The notes under the pieces: generated by a model | Seen by the model: only the letters and a program-made list of their open reading frames with translations | The model's database searches: none | What the model was told of the DNA's origin: nothing | Shown: positions 56,922-64,000 of the stretch, piece after piece | Layout: every line of letters starts with the position of its first letter | How positions within the stretch are numbered: the first letter of the stretch is position 1 | Assembly: GCF_004801315.1 (NCBI RefSeq) | Contig: NZ_SSNW01000011.1 | Location: 1-64,000, forward strand | DNA length: 64,000 nucleotides | Reading direction: 5' to 3' | Origin: Deinococcus sp. Arct2-2 | Lineage (GTDB): Bacteria; Deinococcota; Deinococci; Deinococcales; Deinococcaceae | Translations under genes and position numbers: made by a program

Positions 56922-57302
56922 TTAGGAACGCGACAAGAGAGCGAACAGTACGGCACCCATGAACAGCAAGCCGAACGCAAAACAACCCCAGATGAAGGCT
57001 CGTCGACGCTTGGACGTCGGCGTTCGGTTAGCCTCCAAAGCCGAATTGAGCGCGAAACAAATTACAAACAAGGCCGTAAACAGGTCTCCCCAGGTGATGC
57101 CTGGAGGGCCCCCAGGCATCACCGCCTCCACCCAACTCAGCAGCAGAAAGATGGAACTGAGCAGGATCAAGAACTGATTGATCACAGGGGTACCCCACCA
57201 ATTTCTGGCCTCAGTTTGAAAGTACTGTCGAAGAGCCTGCATCGGCTTCAGCGTATAGGAGTGAGCGGGAGCGGTAGGCCGCACATCCGTCAACAGGTTC
57301 AC
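56922..57302 (-). CDS. Membrane protein, minus strand
   Basis: 126 residues. Helices NQFLILLSSIFLLLSWVEAV, WGDLFTALFVICFALNSAL and FIWGCFAFGLLFMGAVLFAL. A perfect 12-bp inverted repeat lies in its coding DNA (57093-57123). No family known; similar context to the 55038 gene. Confidence 0.62.
   Translation of the reverse strand: MNLLTDVRPTAPAHSYTLKPMQALRQYFQTEARNWWGTPVINQFLILLSSIFLLLSWVEAVMPGGPPGITWGDLFTALFVICFALNSALEANRTPTSKRRRAFIWGCFAFGLLFMGAVLFALLSRS
57093..57123. repeat. Perfect 12-bp palindromic hairpin in coding DNA
   Basis: GGTGATGCCTGG (57093-57104) faces its exact complement at 57112-57123 over a 7-base loop. No T-run follows on either strand. Confidence 0.7.
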
Positions 57303-57304
57303 CG

Positions 57305-57892
57305 ATGACCCTCACCCTTCCCCGCCCACAGGAGGCGCACTTGAAGCAACGCCAAGCCAAGCGGCCCATCGGTGTCAGCCGGGGCCGTCAGCAAATCGAG
57401 AAACTCACCGCGCAACGCACCGAACGCCGGGACACCCGCCTGTATGCTGAACAGTGGTACAACGCGCTCTACATTTGGGACGTGCGTGTGGTCAAGATTC
57501 TCAGCAGCTTCCACTATGAGCCGCATTCTGATCTGGACTTTCTGACTTCAGGTGACGCGCCTGCGCCACTTCGCTACCTGAAAACACCCGTTGGTGAATT
57601 TACTGAGGGTGAGGTGGGCAGCATCATTACGGAGATGAGTCTCTCTTGGGTGCCCGAGGCCCGGCAACTCGGCAAGATGCTGGACAAGTTGCGGCGTGAG
57701 CAGAGTACGTGCATGGGGAGCTTGTTGCGCGGTGCGTCGTGGTCACAGCACCGCGAACGGGCCTTACGTTATGGCGTGGCTGTCCTGACACTGGCCGTGC
57801 GGTTGGGGGATGTGTATGCAGAAGGGCCGCTGCAGCAGGTCAAGCAGGAGCTTTCACAACTTCCACTTGTTAATTCTGTCCAAAGCTGTTAA
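57305..57892 (+). CDS. Hypothetical phage protein in late-regulator position
   Basis: 195 residues. Basic N-terminus (RQAKRPIGVSRGRQQIEKL), central FTEGEVGSIITEMSLSWVPEA, then SWSQHRERALRYGVAVLTLAVRLGD. No family is recognised. It is the last gene of the rightward early arm, right before the first of four terminators that precede the terminase genes, so a late-transcription regulator (Q- or ArpU-like by position) is the leading guess. Confidence 0.62.
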   Translation: MTLTLPRPQEAHLKQRQAKRPIGVSRGRQQIEKLTAQRTERRDTRLYAEQWYNALYIWDVRVVKILSSFHYEPHSDLDFLTSGDAPAPLRYLKTPVGEFTEGEVGSIITEMSLSWVPEARQLGKMLDKLRREQSTCMGSLLRGASWSQHRERALRYGVAVLTLAVRLGDVYAEGPLQQVKQELSQLPLVNSVQSC

Positions 57893-57926
57893 CGTTTTTG
57901 TAAGCTCCACGAAAAGACCAATTTAG

Positions 57927-57947
57927 CCGCCCTAACGGGCGGTTTTT
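57927..57947 (+). terminator. Terminator at the end of the early arm
   Basis: CCGCCC, loop TAAC, GGGCGG, five T. Strong and compact. Confidence 0.92.
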
Positions 57948-58103
57948 CGTTGAGCCTTACCCCATACCCGCGCCTCAGCCATCCCCTCCGGTGGCGGGCG
58001 CAGCATCAGAGGCCTACGCGGAAGCAGGCGAATTCACCCCCGTCGCTGGCACGGTGCAACTCCATGCCCTCCGACCACCACCAGCAATCAAAGGAGCGAC
58101 CCC

Positions 58104-58181
58104 ATGTCTGACACGAAACATCTGTTCGAGTATCAGCATTCCGTGTTTCGTTTTAAGGTTGTCTTGTGGGGTCGGGGATGA
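58104..58181 (+). CDS. 25-residue ORF, tentative
   Basis: Good ribosome site (AAAGGAG) seven bases before the ATG. The peptide MSDTKHLFEYQHSVFRF is plausible but short. It overlaps the 3' end of the opposite lipoprotein gene. The 150 bases before it, after the terminator, hold no other gene. Confidence 0.35.
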   Translation: MSDTKHLFEYQHSVFRFKVVLWGRG

Positions 58182-58635
58182 GGAGAACGGTTCCTGCACC
58201 AGAACTGCCGGTTTCATTGATGAAAAACGTCCCCGTAGTGGGCGGGCCTATGGGCGTACCGAGTGGAAACGTCATCTCCACCCTGAGATATCGGGTGCCT
58301 ATTCCGCCGCCCGTTGAACCTGTGACCTCAATATCCAGGGTGTTGTTGGTGACTTCGGCTGACAATAAGGCGTGGCCGGGGCCTACGATCAGCAAGGGAT
58401 ACCAACCAGAATAGGAGCCGTTTCCATCCGCTTTGAGACAGAAATCGACCAGACGTCCGAACTCTGCGCCCCCGGACGTCATGGTGTACTTAGCGGTGTA
58501 GCAGCCTGTCAGCGGATCTGGAGCGGCACCCAGCAAGGGCGGTCTGGTAGTAGGTGCTGGGGTGGGGGCCGCAGGCTCTGGTGCTGTTGAGCAGGCAGTA
58601 AGCACGGTCAGGGCAAGCAGGGCCAGTCGCTTCAT
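58153..58635 (-). CDS. Phage-encoded lipoprotein, minus strand
   Basis: 160 residues. Lipobox signal (MKRLALLALTVLTAC, Cys 15), a Pro/Thr/Ala-rich linker, then a beta-rich domain (GCYTAKYTMTSGGAEFGRL, TLDIEVTGSTGGGIGTRY). Second lipoprotein of this prophage. It lies in the mixed-strand region between early and packaging genes, typical for moron genes expressed by the lysogen. Confidence 0.7.
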   Translation of the reverse strand: MKRLALLALTVLTACSTAPEPAAPTPAPTTRPPLLGAAPDPLTGCYTAKYTMTSGGAEFGRLVDFCLKADGNGSYSGWYPLLIVGPGHALLSAEVTNNTLDIEVTGSTGGGIGTRYLRVEMTFPLGTPIGPPTTGTFFINETGSSGAGTVLLIPDPTRQP

Positions 58636-58728
58636 GAAGGAAAGTGTGCGTCCCAGAACCAAACAGCTCTCTGACAGGCACTACGGGTGCATTTGCGCTT
58701 GTGGGCCAACAGAAGCGATTGTTTTGAA

Positions 58729-58977
58729 CTACTCCGAGCGCACTACGCGGAGCTTTGCGCCGTTGCCCAGGCTGATTAGGCTCACTGTGCCGTTGATGGT
58801 GAACACTGGGCCGATGACTTCCACCGTTTGGTTGTTGCTGACGGCTTCTTCTAAAGCCTTGATCTCGTGGGATGAGCTGCCCATTGGGTAATCCACCCAC
58901 GCGAAGCTTTGGCCGCTGCGGTACATCTGGCCGTCAGTGATTCGGATAGCAGGGACAGGCATGAGGTATTTGAGCAT
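58729..58977 (-). CDS. Phage hypothetical, minus strand
   Basis: 82 residues. IRITDGQMYRSGQSFAWVDY and TVEVIGPVFTINGTVSLI suggest a small beta domain. AAAGG precedes the ATG. No family known. Confidence 0.6.
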   Translation of the reverse strand: MLKYLMPVPAIRITDGQMYRSGQSFAWVDYPMGSSSHEIKALEEAVSNNQTVEVIGPVFTINGTVSLISLGNGAKLRVVRSE

Positions 58978-59052
58978 GCCTTTCAATCCATTCGGGACAT
59001 TCCCCTGACGTTCCCTCGCTAGCTTCTCTTCATCCCAAACAATTCAGAGTGA

Positions 59053-59075
59053 CCCGCCAACAGTGGCGGGTTTTT
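59053..59075 (+). terminator. Plus-strand terminator in the mixed region
   Basis: CCCGCC, loop AACAGT, GGCGGG, five T. No plus-strand gene ends shortly before it, so it acts on a long rightward transcript. Confidence 0.85.
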
Positions 59076-59355
59076 ATCCTCCCGGTGCCGCATTTATTTT
59101 TTCTAACAACGGCAAGGCATGTTCGTAAACCGTTTCAAACAGCTGCTCTACGTCATGCCCAACATGGGTGGACACCAAGTGATCGCCATTCAGCAGCTCA
59201 ATCACGAGATGTTCGCCCAGGGGTTGAGGCTCACCGTCTTTCACCTGAACTTGCACGGAGAGCCCATGTCGCTTCATGTGGCCTAAGAGTTCCCGGTTCT
59301 CTGGACTTAAAGCGACGTACCACGCCTTCTCTATTCCATTGGGGTATCTCGACAT
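59074..59355 (-). CDS. Phage hypothetical, minus strand
   Basis: 93 residues. WYVALSPENRELLGHMKRHG, GEHLVIELLNGDHLVSTHVG and LFETVYEHALPLLEKIN; mixed alpha/beta, acidic. No family known. Its stop lies on the edge of the plus-strand terminator. Confidence 0.62.
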   Translation of the reverse strand: MSRYPNGIEKAWYVALSPENRELLGHMKRHGLSVQVQVKDGEPQPLGEHLVIELLNGDHLVSTHVGHDVEQLFETVYEHALPLLEKINAAPGG

Positions 59356-59438
59356 TCCTCAACATACTTAAGGGGGCGATCTATGTTGGTCAGCTCCCAT
59401 GACAGAGAGGCAGAAAGCGAGCTGTGATTAAGATTCTG

Positions 59439-59465
59439 ACCCCCTACGACAGCGGTGGGGGTTTT
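59439..59465 (+). terminator. Plus-strand terminator before the 59486 gene
   Basis: ACCCCC pairs with GGGGGT around a 12-base loop, followed by TTT. Weaker than the other three. Confidence 0.65.
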
Positions 59466-59485
59466 GCATTGCCCGTGGAGGCCGC

Positions 59486-59728
59486 ATGTTGATGCAACGG
59501 TTCCAACTGATCAGGCGGGAGGATGTCAGTGGTTGCAGCGGTACCGGGGCGGTGGCTGAGGGCGTGATCTTCAGCGACGGCACAGCAGTGATGCGCTGGA
59601 ACGTCGCGCCGTACTCCTTAGCGATTTACGGCAGTGTGGACGATCTGATTCAGGTGCATGGTCACGAGGGCCGGACAGTCCTCCAGGTGATTGACCAGCC
59701 TGCGCCTCGGGAGTTTCCCAGTGGCTAA
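59486..59728 (+). CDS. Small conserved phage-type protein
   Basis: 80 residues. FQLIRREDVSGCSGTGAVAEGV then FSDGTAVMRWN and SVDDLIQVHGHEG. This pattern is seen in small proteins of actinophages and their relatives, of unknown role. GTGGAGG precedes the ATG. Confidence 0.75.
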   Translation: MLMQRFQLIRREDVSGCSGTGAVAEGVIFSDGTAVMRWNVAPYSLAIYGSVDDLIQVHGHEGRTVLQVIDQPAPREFPSG

Positions 59729-59990
59729 GAAGTTGCTGAACCGGGCTGCCCGCCGTGCCCACCTTCAGTCCAGCACCGATGAGGGCCGTGACCGGGTGAT
59801 GGAGCAAGAGGAGCGAGGGGAAGTCGAGATCACGCCAAAGCAGTGGAAGCAACTCGACCCTGCGCCTTGGTACCTGCCTGAGCTGGGACTGGAGCGCGAG
59901 CCGTTTATGGGACTCGTGCCGAGGTATCAGGTTGGGGTGATCATCCGGAAGCGGCGTCCTGCCGCTCCTTGTTCTGAACATCATGGATAG
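59721..59990 (+). CDS. Small basic phage protein
   Basis: 89 residues from GTG, overlapping the preceding stop by eight bases. AKKLLNRAARRAHLQ is basic; the rest is acidic, then RYQVGVIIRKRRP. No family known. Its 3' end overlaps the opposite gene at 59941. Confidence 0.55.
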   Translation: MAKKLLNRAARRAHLQSSTDEGRDRVMEQEERGEVEITPKQWKQLDPAPWYLPELGLEREPFMGLVPRYQVGVIIRKRRPAAPCSEHHG

Positions 59991-60285
59991 CCTGAAGAAG
60001 TTCGCGGGCCATTTCATCCGAAATTTGAGACGAGGGGTGTGACTTCACAACCTGATCCCCAAGCCAGCCTGCCAGCACAAATTGAGGATCGATTACCCCT
60101 CCGACGACGTAAAAGCCTACATCGTCGGCCCCGAGATCAGTGGCTGTTTGGAACGCGGTTCTGATGAACAGGCTGAAGCCATCCAAGTCCACACCCATCT
60201 GTCTGAACCCGGTCAGCGGGTAGCTGTTGTCATTCAGCCCCAAGTCAATCTCGTTGGGGTTGGAGCTTCTTTCGGTCATTGCCAT
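59941..60285 (-). CDS. Phage hypothetical, minus strand
   Basis: 114 residues. DDVGFYVVGGVIDPQFVLAG is a central strand pair; the C-terminus is helical and acidic. No family known. Starts MAMTERS; Met 3 is an alternative. Confidence 0.6.
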   Translation of the reverse strand: MAMTERSSNPNEIDLGLNDNSYPLTGFRQMGVDLDGFSLFIRTAFQTATDLGADDVGFYVVGGVIDPQFVLAGWLGDQVVKSHPSSQISDEMARELLQAIHDVQNKERQDAASG

Positions 60286-60317
60286 CCCGCCACCCTACAC
60301 CTGAGGAGGTGAACCGT

Positions 60318-60455
60318 ATGACCCAGCCCGAGACTCTCAATACCGCAGACGAGCTAGGGCAGACCAGCAGCAGGTTCACCTCCTGCCTTCCCGCTAAGAA
60401 CCTTATTGGGTGTGATCGATGTGATTCCGCGCACTCTGCAGGTAGATCTCCATGA
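60318..60455 (+). CDS. 45-residue ORF with sequestered ribosome site, tentative
   Basis: A perfect GAGGAGGTGA ribosome site precedes ATG 60318. A perfect inverted copy of AGGAGGTGAACC (60304-60315) lies inside the ORF at 60374-60385 and could hide the ribosome site in RNA. The peptide has three cysteines and no known relatives; the 3' end overlaps the opposite gene. Confidence 0.35.
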   Translation: MTQPETLNTADELGQTSSRFTSCLPAKNLIGCDRCDSAHSAGRSP

Positions 60456-60618
60456 CGTCAAGGGTGGGGAGGGGTTGAGGCCCAGCAGTTGCCTGTCCGT
60501 CGATCAGCACTTCAACCATGCTGCCGACGACACCACTCCCGACGACTTCCGGTTCGTGCGCGGCCACAGCACGGACTTCAATGGTCTTGCCTCTGTAGAC
60601 CTCAGTTTTGAGAACCAT
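60403..60618 (-). CDS. Small phage hypothetical, minus strand
   Basis: 71 residues. TEVYRGKTIEVRAVAAHEPE and MVEVLIDGQATAGPQPLPTL form a likely small beta domain with a C-terminal helix. No family known. Confidence 0.58.
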   Translation of the reverse strand: MVLKTEVYRGKTIEVRAVAAHEPEVVGSGVVGSMVEVLIDGQATAGPQPLPTLDVMEIYLQSARNHIDHTQ

Positions 60619-60647
60619 TCCCCACCCTATACCTCAGGAGGTGAGTT

Positions 60648-60791
60648 ATGTTTCCATCCTTTCGGCTGATGGTGACGAGACCATTGCGCTGTAGACTCTG
60701 TTTACCCCACAACTCAAGCCGACCGGGTGAAGTCGGCGGGCAGCCTCGCAGAAGCGGGGCTTTTTGTTTATCTGATCAAAGGCAGGGCTAA
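60648..60791 (+). CDS. 47-residue ORF, tentative
   Basis: Strong AGGAGGTGA site six bases before the ATG. The peptide is Arg/Cys-rich without known relatives. A terminator lies inside its 3' part, so only a truncated message may be made. Could equally be non-coding. Confidence 0.3.
   Translation: MFPSFRLMVTRPLRCRLCLPHNSSRPGEVGGQPRRSGAFCLSDQRQG
60742..60766 (+). terminator. Plus-strand terminator before the terminase genes
   Basis: AGCCTCGC, loop AGAA, GCGGGGCT (one T-G pair), then T-run. Confidence 0.85.
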
Positions 60792-61031
60792 GATAAAAAT
60801 AAACAAAATGATTATAACAATCACAAAAATGATTGTCATTTTTGCCCATGTGTTCTTTCTTGTTCCTTCTTCGATAAAAGGGTCTAACCGATCTGACCCA
60901 TTAGGTGGAGGAGAGTTGGAGAGTTTTCTGCGAAGTGCTTTGAAGCCTTCAACTAGATAAGCAAACATGAGTAAGGCAACGACAAAATTGAGCCCTACTA
61001 CTATCCAAAACCAGAGGATGTCAACTGTCAT
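60768..61031 (-). CDS. Small two-helix membrane protein, minus strand
   Basis: 87 residues. WFWIVVGLNFVVALLMFAYLV near the N-terminus and MTIIFVIVIIILFIFILALPL at the end, with a charged loop between. The DNA coding for the second helix is strikingly AT-rich, unlike its surroundings. No family known. Confidence 0.65.
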   Translation of the reverse strand: MTVDILWFWIVVGLNFVVALLMFAYLVEGFKALRRKLSNSPPPNGSDRLDPFIEEGTRKNTWAKMTIIFVIVIIILFIFILALPLIR

Positions 61032-61104
61032 TCGTTCATTTCCCCTCTTCTCACCATGACTGATGTGGTGTGAAACTCCCTTCACCCTGCCAAGGAGGTG
61101 ACCA

Positions 61105-61494
61105 ATGGCATCCCCCAAACGAGACAACGCCAAAGCTGCTCGCGCTCTGGTGGACGCCGCCCTCCAAGGTGACGCGCAAGCTTGCACAACCCACGGAATC
61201 GCGCTCAGGACGCTCCAAAACTACCGTAAACTGCTCGAAACCGACGAAGAGCTTGCGCAGTTTTACGCCGAGCTTTCGCGCAGCGTCACCACTCAGAACT
61301 GGGCCAACGAACTCAACCTGACCCTGACCATCGCCATCCGCAAACAAGGCGAGATGATCCGGGGTCTGGAGACGAACACTGCGGAGAACATCAGTGCCGT
61401 GACCGGGGCCATTAAGACCCTCTCCGAGATTGCTATCACCCGTGACGTCCTCGGACAGGGGGTGGACGATGTTGGAGATGGTGACGCGGATTAA
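61105..61494 (+). CDS. terS: Terminase small subunit-like protein
   Basis: 129 residues. An N-terminal HTH-like region (SPKRDNAKAARALVDAALQG, THGIALRTLQNYRKLL) and helical oligomerisation part. Overlaps the large-subunit gene and starts with AAGGAGG. Small terminase subunits recognise the packaging site. The call rests on layout and position rather than a firm motif. Confidence 0.72.
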   Translation: MASPKRDNAKAARALVDAALQGDAQACTTHGIALRTLQNYRKLLETDEELAQFYAELSRSVTTQNWANELNLTLTIAIRKQGEMIRGLETNTAENISAVTGAIKTLSEIAITRDVLGQGVDDVGDGDAD

Positions 61495-62824
61495 GAGCGC
61501 TCAGAAGCGCGCGGCCCGAATCCAGCCGCGTAAACCATTGGTTGTCAAAGGGCAGACTGCCCGTCAACGCTGGCTACTTACTGCCCGCTTGAATCAACTG
61601 CCGCCCGCTGGGGATTGGTTCGTCTGGTTGATCCTGGCAGGCCGCGGCTTTGGCAAAACCAGAACCGGAGCGGAGACCATCGCCGAGTGGGCACGCAACA
61701 CCCCGCGAGGCCGCTTCGCCCTAGTGGCTCAAACCATTGCCGATGCCCGAGACACGATGGTCGAAGGGCAGTCCGGCCTGCTGAACGTGCTGGATGAACG
61801 CGAGCTGCGAGGGGGCAGCATCGACACCGCCTGGAACCGGTCGATGGGAGAGCTGTACCTGCGGAATGGGGCCAAGTTCAAGTGCTTCAGCAGTGAAAAG
61901 GCCCGGTCGTTGCGTGGGCCTCAGCATCACGGTGCTTGGGGAGACGAGCCGGCCACCTGGAACGATGCCGATCAGGGCACGGCAGAAGACACCACCTGGA
62001 CAAACCTGCTGTTCGGATTGCGCCTCGGCAACGATCCACGGGTGGTGCTCACCGGCACACCTCGCCCAGTCCGCCTGATCCGCGAGGTCAAAAAGGATGA
62101 GGGCACGGTGGTCACTGGTGGCAGCACCAGCGAGAACATTACGAACCTTGCCGAGACCTTCAAGCGCAACGTTATTCGGAAGTACGAGGGTACGCGCTTA
62201 GGCCGTCAGGAGTTGGACGGCGAGCTGCTCGAAGACACGCCAGGCGCCCTATGGAAGTACGCGATGTTCAACCGAGAAGGCTTCCGGATCAAGCTTGAAG
62301 ACCTGCCCCCTATGGTGCGGATCGTCGTGGCTATCGATCCACAGGCCAGCCAAGGGAGTGAGAACGCCGAGACCGGCATCATCGTTGCTGGGAAGGATGC
62401 GGCGGGTAAAGGGTACGTACTCGATGACCTGAGTGGGGATTACAGCCCGACCGAGTGGGCGGAGAAAGCGATTGGAGCCTACGAGTACTGGAAGGCTGAT
62501 TGCGTGGTGGCCGAGCGGAACAACGGCGGGGACATGGTGGAGAACACCATTCGGGCCGTGAATCCGAGGATCAACGTCAAGGCGGTCTGGGCCAGCCGGG
62601 GCAAACACACGCGAGCGGAGCCGGTCAGTGCTCTGTACGAAAAGACCAATGTCCAGCACGCCAAGATCTTTCCGGATCTGGAAGGCCAGATGACGACCTG
62701 GGTACCGGGGGACAAAGTCAGTCCTGACCGGATGGATGCGCTGGTCTGGGCCTTGACCGAACTCATGCTGGGTGTCCAGTTTGAGCCCGAAGACGATACC
62801 GGCAGCATCGTGACCCACTATTAG
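61469..62824 (+). CDS. terL: Terminase large subunit
   Basis: 451 residues. Walker A-like LAGRGFGKTRTG (57-68), Walker B-like GAWGDEPATW, coupling motif LTGTPRP, and the RNase-H-like nuclease with IVVAIDPQA, VAERNNGGDM and DRMDALVWAL. The enzyme pumps and cuts concatemeric DNA into capsids. Copy 3 of the 17-bp repeat lies in its first codons. Confidence 0.96.
   Translation: MLEMVTRIKSAQKRAARIQPRKPLVVKGQTARQRWLLTARLNQLPPAGDWFVWLILAGRGFGKTRTGAETIAEWARNTPRGRFALVAQTIADARDTMVEGQSGLLNVLDERELRGGSIDTAWNRSMGELYLRNGAKFKCFSSEKARSLRGPQHHGAWGDEPATWNDADQGTAEDTTWTNLLFGLRLGNDPRVVLTGTPRPVRLIREVKKDEGTVVTGGSTSENITNLAETFKRNVIRKYEGTRLGRQELDGELLEDTPGALWKYAMFNREGFRIKLEDLPPMVRIVVAIDPQASQGSENAETGIIVAGKDAAGKGYVLDDLSGDYSPTEWAEKAIGAYEYWKADCVVAERNNGGDMVENTIRAVNPRINVKAVWASRGKHTRAEPVSALYEKTNVQHAKIFPDLEGQMTTWVPGDKVSPDRMDALVWALTELMLGVQFEPEDDTGSIVTHY
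61533..61549 (+). repeat. 17-bp prophage repeat, copy 3
   Basis: AACCATTGGTTGTCAAA, identical to 42046-42062, in the 5' part of terL. Confidence 0.75.
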
Positions 62825-62835
62825 GAGGTGAACCC

Positions 62836-64000
62836 ATGACCCTGAAAGCCCCTGCTCTTCCTGCTGTCTCTGGCACGCTGGCCGTGACCACCTCCCTGAT
62901 TGATGCGGTCACGCTTGGCTTGCCCACCGCATTGCCGGGTCTGCTGAGCGCGGCCCTGAGCCAGAAGACCACCGACCTCGATGTCCTCTACGACTACGCC
63001 CACGACAACCAGATTGGGAAAAACGGTCAGTACTGGAAAGGCCGCAAGCCTGCCGACGGCAACTTGCAAGACGCTCTGCCTCAGCTGGTGCAGGATGACC
63101 AGATCGGGCCAGCGCAGGAGCGTGAGGTGGATGCCCAGTTCGCCAAAGACCCGGAGTGGGAAGTGCAGGAAGCTGGCCAAACTCTTGAAAATGCTGAACT
63201 GGTTACGGCCCTGACCGACTGGCACCGCGAGGCCGGACTGACAGCGATTCTGAAAGACGCAGCCCGTGCCCGCTGGTGGGCTGCCCGCATGGTGGGCCGG
63301 GTCTACATCCCCGAAGACTATGCCGAGCAGTTGCAACGCACGCCCAAGACTCTGGCCGCCATCCTCGAACTGATCCACGTTGAGCCGGTTGATCCCCGCT
63401 ACGGTGGCCCTCTCTTGGATGCCCACAAGCGCGTGCTGGGTTACTGGAACCGCTACGGGCAGATCGTGAACGGTGAGAAAGTGATCATCGTGGAGCTGTA
63501 CACCCCAGACCGTTTTCTGGTGTTTCAGCAAGGGGTAGACGGGCACCTCACGCACCTGCCTGAGCGTGACGCCGACAGCCCCTTCAAAGGCGCCGGCACG
63601 GCTCGCCGCGCCGAATACCTGATGTGGCACGCCGACCGTGATGGGGGGAGTTCGATCACCCGCAGTGTGCGGGACGCCCAAGACCGGCTGAACGTGGTGG
63701 GTACCTACATGGGCCGCAACGATGAGCAGACGGGCTACCGCCAATTCATCGTCAGCAACGCGGAAGGCCCGGTGGATCGGGAGGGTAAACCTGCCGCTTA
63801 TCAAATGGGGCCAGGCGTGGTAGTGAACCTCAAAGGACTCACCATTGACGCGGTGAAGACGACGGCTGGCGAGCGGCCCCAGCGCCATACGCCGACCTGG
63901 CAGATCGTGGATCCTCTGAACCCAGAAGAGTTCCATATTCCCAGCATCAACCAGTGGAAGCGCAGCCTGCTGGAGAAGCTCGATCAGCTCTGGACGCTGA
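62836..64000 (+). CDS. Phage portal protein (partial)
   Basis: 388 codons without a stop up to the window edge. LYDYAHDNQIGKNGQYWKGR, TALTDWHREAGLTAILKDAA, VYIPEDYAEQL and GRNDEQTGYRQFIV. The position right after terL and its length fit a portal protein, the ring through which DNA enters the capsid. AGGAGG seven bases before the ATG fixes the start. Confidence 0.78.
   Translation, partial: MTLKAPALPAVSGTLAVTTSLIDAVTLGLPTALPGLLSAALSQKTTDLDVLYDYAHDNQIGKNGQYWKGRKPADGNLQDALPQLVQDDQIGPAQEREVDAQFAKDPEWEVQEAGQTLENAELVTALTDWHREAGLTAILKDAARARWWAARMVGRVYIPEDYAEQLQRTPKTLAAILELIHVEPVDPRYGGPLLDAHKRVLGYWNRYGQIVNGEKVIIVELYTPDRFLVFQQGVDGHLTHLPERDADSPFKGAGTARRAEYLMWHADRDGGSSITRSVRDAQDRLNVVGTYMGRNDEQTGYRQFIVSNAEGPVDREGKPAAYQMGPGVVVNLKGLTIDAVKTTAGERPQRHTPTWQIVDPLNPEEFHIPSINQWKRSLLEKLDQLWTL

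Larger units (their letters stand above)
39835..64000. mobile_element. Prophage, left part (right end outside the window)
   Basis: Runs from the serine integrase through repressor, cro, recombination, replication and packaging genes, and is still open at the portal gene. The left junction must lie between the ybaB ribosome site (about 39844) and the integrase stop (39851) or within a few bases. The attR partner lies beyond 64000 and cannot be seen. Confidence 0.93.

Noticed and set aside
60648..60770. A tRNA near the strong hairpins
   Set aside because: No T-arm motif or acceptor pairing; the helices form a terminator instead.

Overview
The window reads as a Deinococcus chromosome carrying the left part of an integrated phage. 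Pointers to Deinococcus: high G+C by eye, a giant TamB-like protein, FeoABC, an HspR-type inverted repeat at hsp20, at least ten genes whose start lies 6-8 bases after a TANNNT box (leaderless mRNAs, well known in Deinococcus), and many short GC-rich intergenic repeats. No species can be named from sequence alone.

Host part, 1-39834. The 3' end of tuf and its terminator open the window, then acyP (minus) and an 11.1-kb gene for a 3704-residue TamB/AsmA-type envelope protein with a recent internal duplication. An intact IS110-family element follows, with a strongly folded non-coding left flank that is a bridge-RNA candidate. Next come an esterase, a C39-like protease, a small minus-strand gene, an ABC-F ATPase with an extra C-terminal region, a membrane protein, trhO and hsp20. 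A pyrimidine operon (PyrR box, leader ORF, attenuator, pyrR-pyrB-two small secreted proteins-pyrC) is followed by hisZ-hisG-phosphotransferase, a PatB-like aminotransferase (minus), mtnN-lrgA-lrgB and feoA-feoB-feoC. The host part closes with a metallophosphoesterase, tRNA-Pro(CGG), recX, rpsT, a secreted protein, a GNAT enzyme, recR and ybaB.

Prophage part, about 39840 to beyond 64000. The left end is a large serine integrase whose stop lies about 17 bp upstream of the ybaB start. The leftward (lysogeny) arm holds an HNH protein, a DUF3037 + HipA-like kinase pair, a membrane protein, a lipoprotein, a stand-alone S24 (UmuD-like) peptidase and an XRE repressor whose S24 domain looks catalytically dead. 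A divergent operator/promoter region (46312-46436) separates this from the rightward arm: a leaderless Cro-like gene, a chain of tiny overlapping genes, Bet/RecT annealase, a replication-initiator-like protein, DnaB helicase, a protein with an SSB-like acidic tip, RusA resolvase and a 195-residue protein in the usual place of a late regulator. From 57.9 to 61.0 kb small genes on both strands are interleaved with four plus-strand terminators. Terminase small and large subunits and the start of a portal gene then run off the window.

How the parts fit: the repressor/Cro switch controls the rightward early operon (recombination and replication), which must then pass serial terminators to reach the packaging genes. 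The kinase/DUF3037 pair and the small minus-strand genes look like lysogen-expressed accessory cargo. The most interesting items are the kinase/DUF3037 pair, the IS110 structured RNA, the split repressor/protease arrangement, three copies of a 17-bp repeat across the prophage, and the pyrR leader ORF that overlaps its own attenuator.
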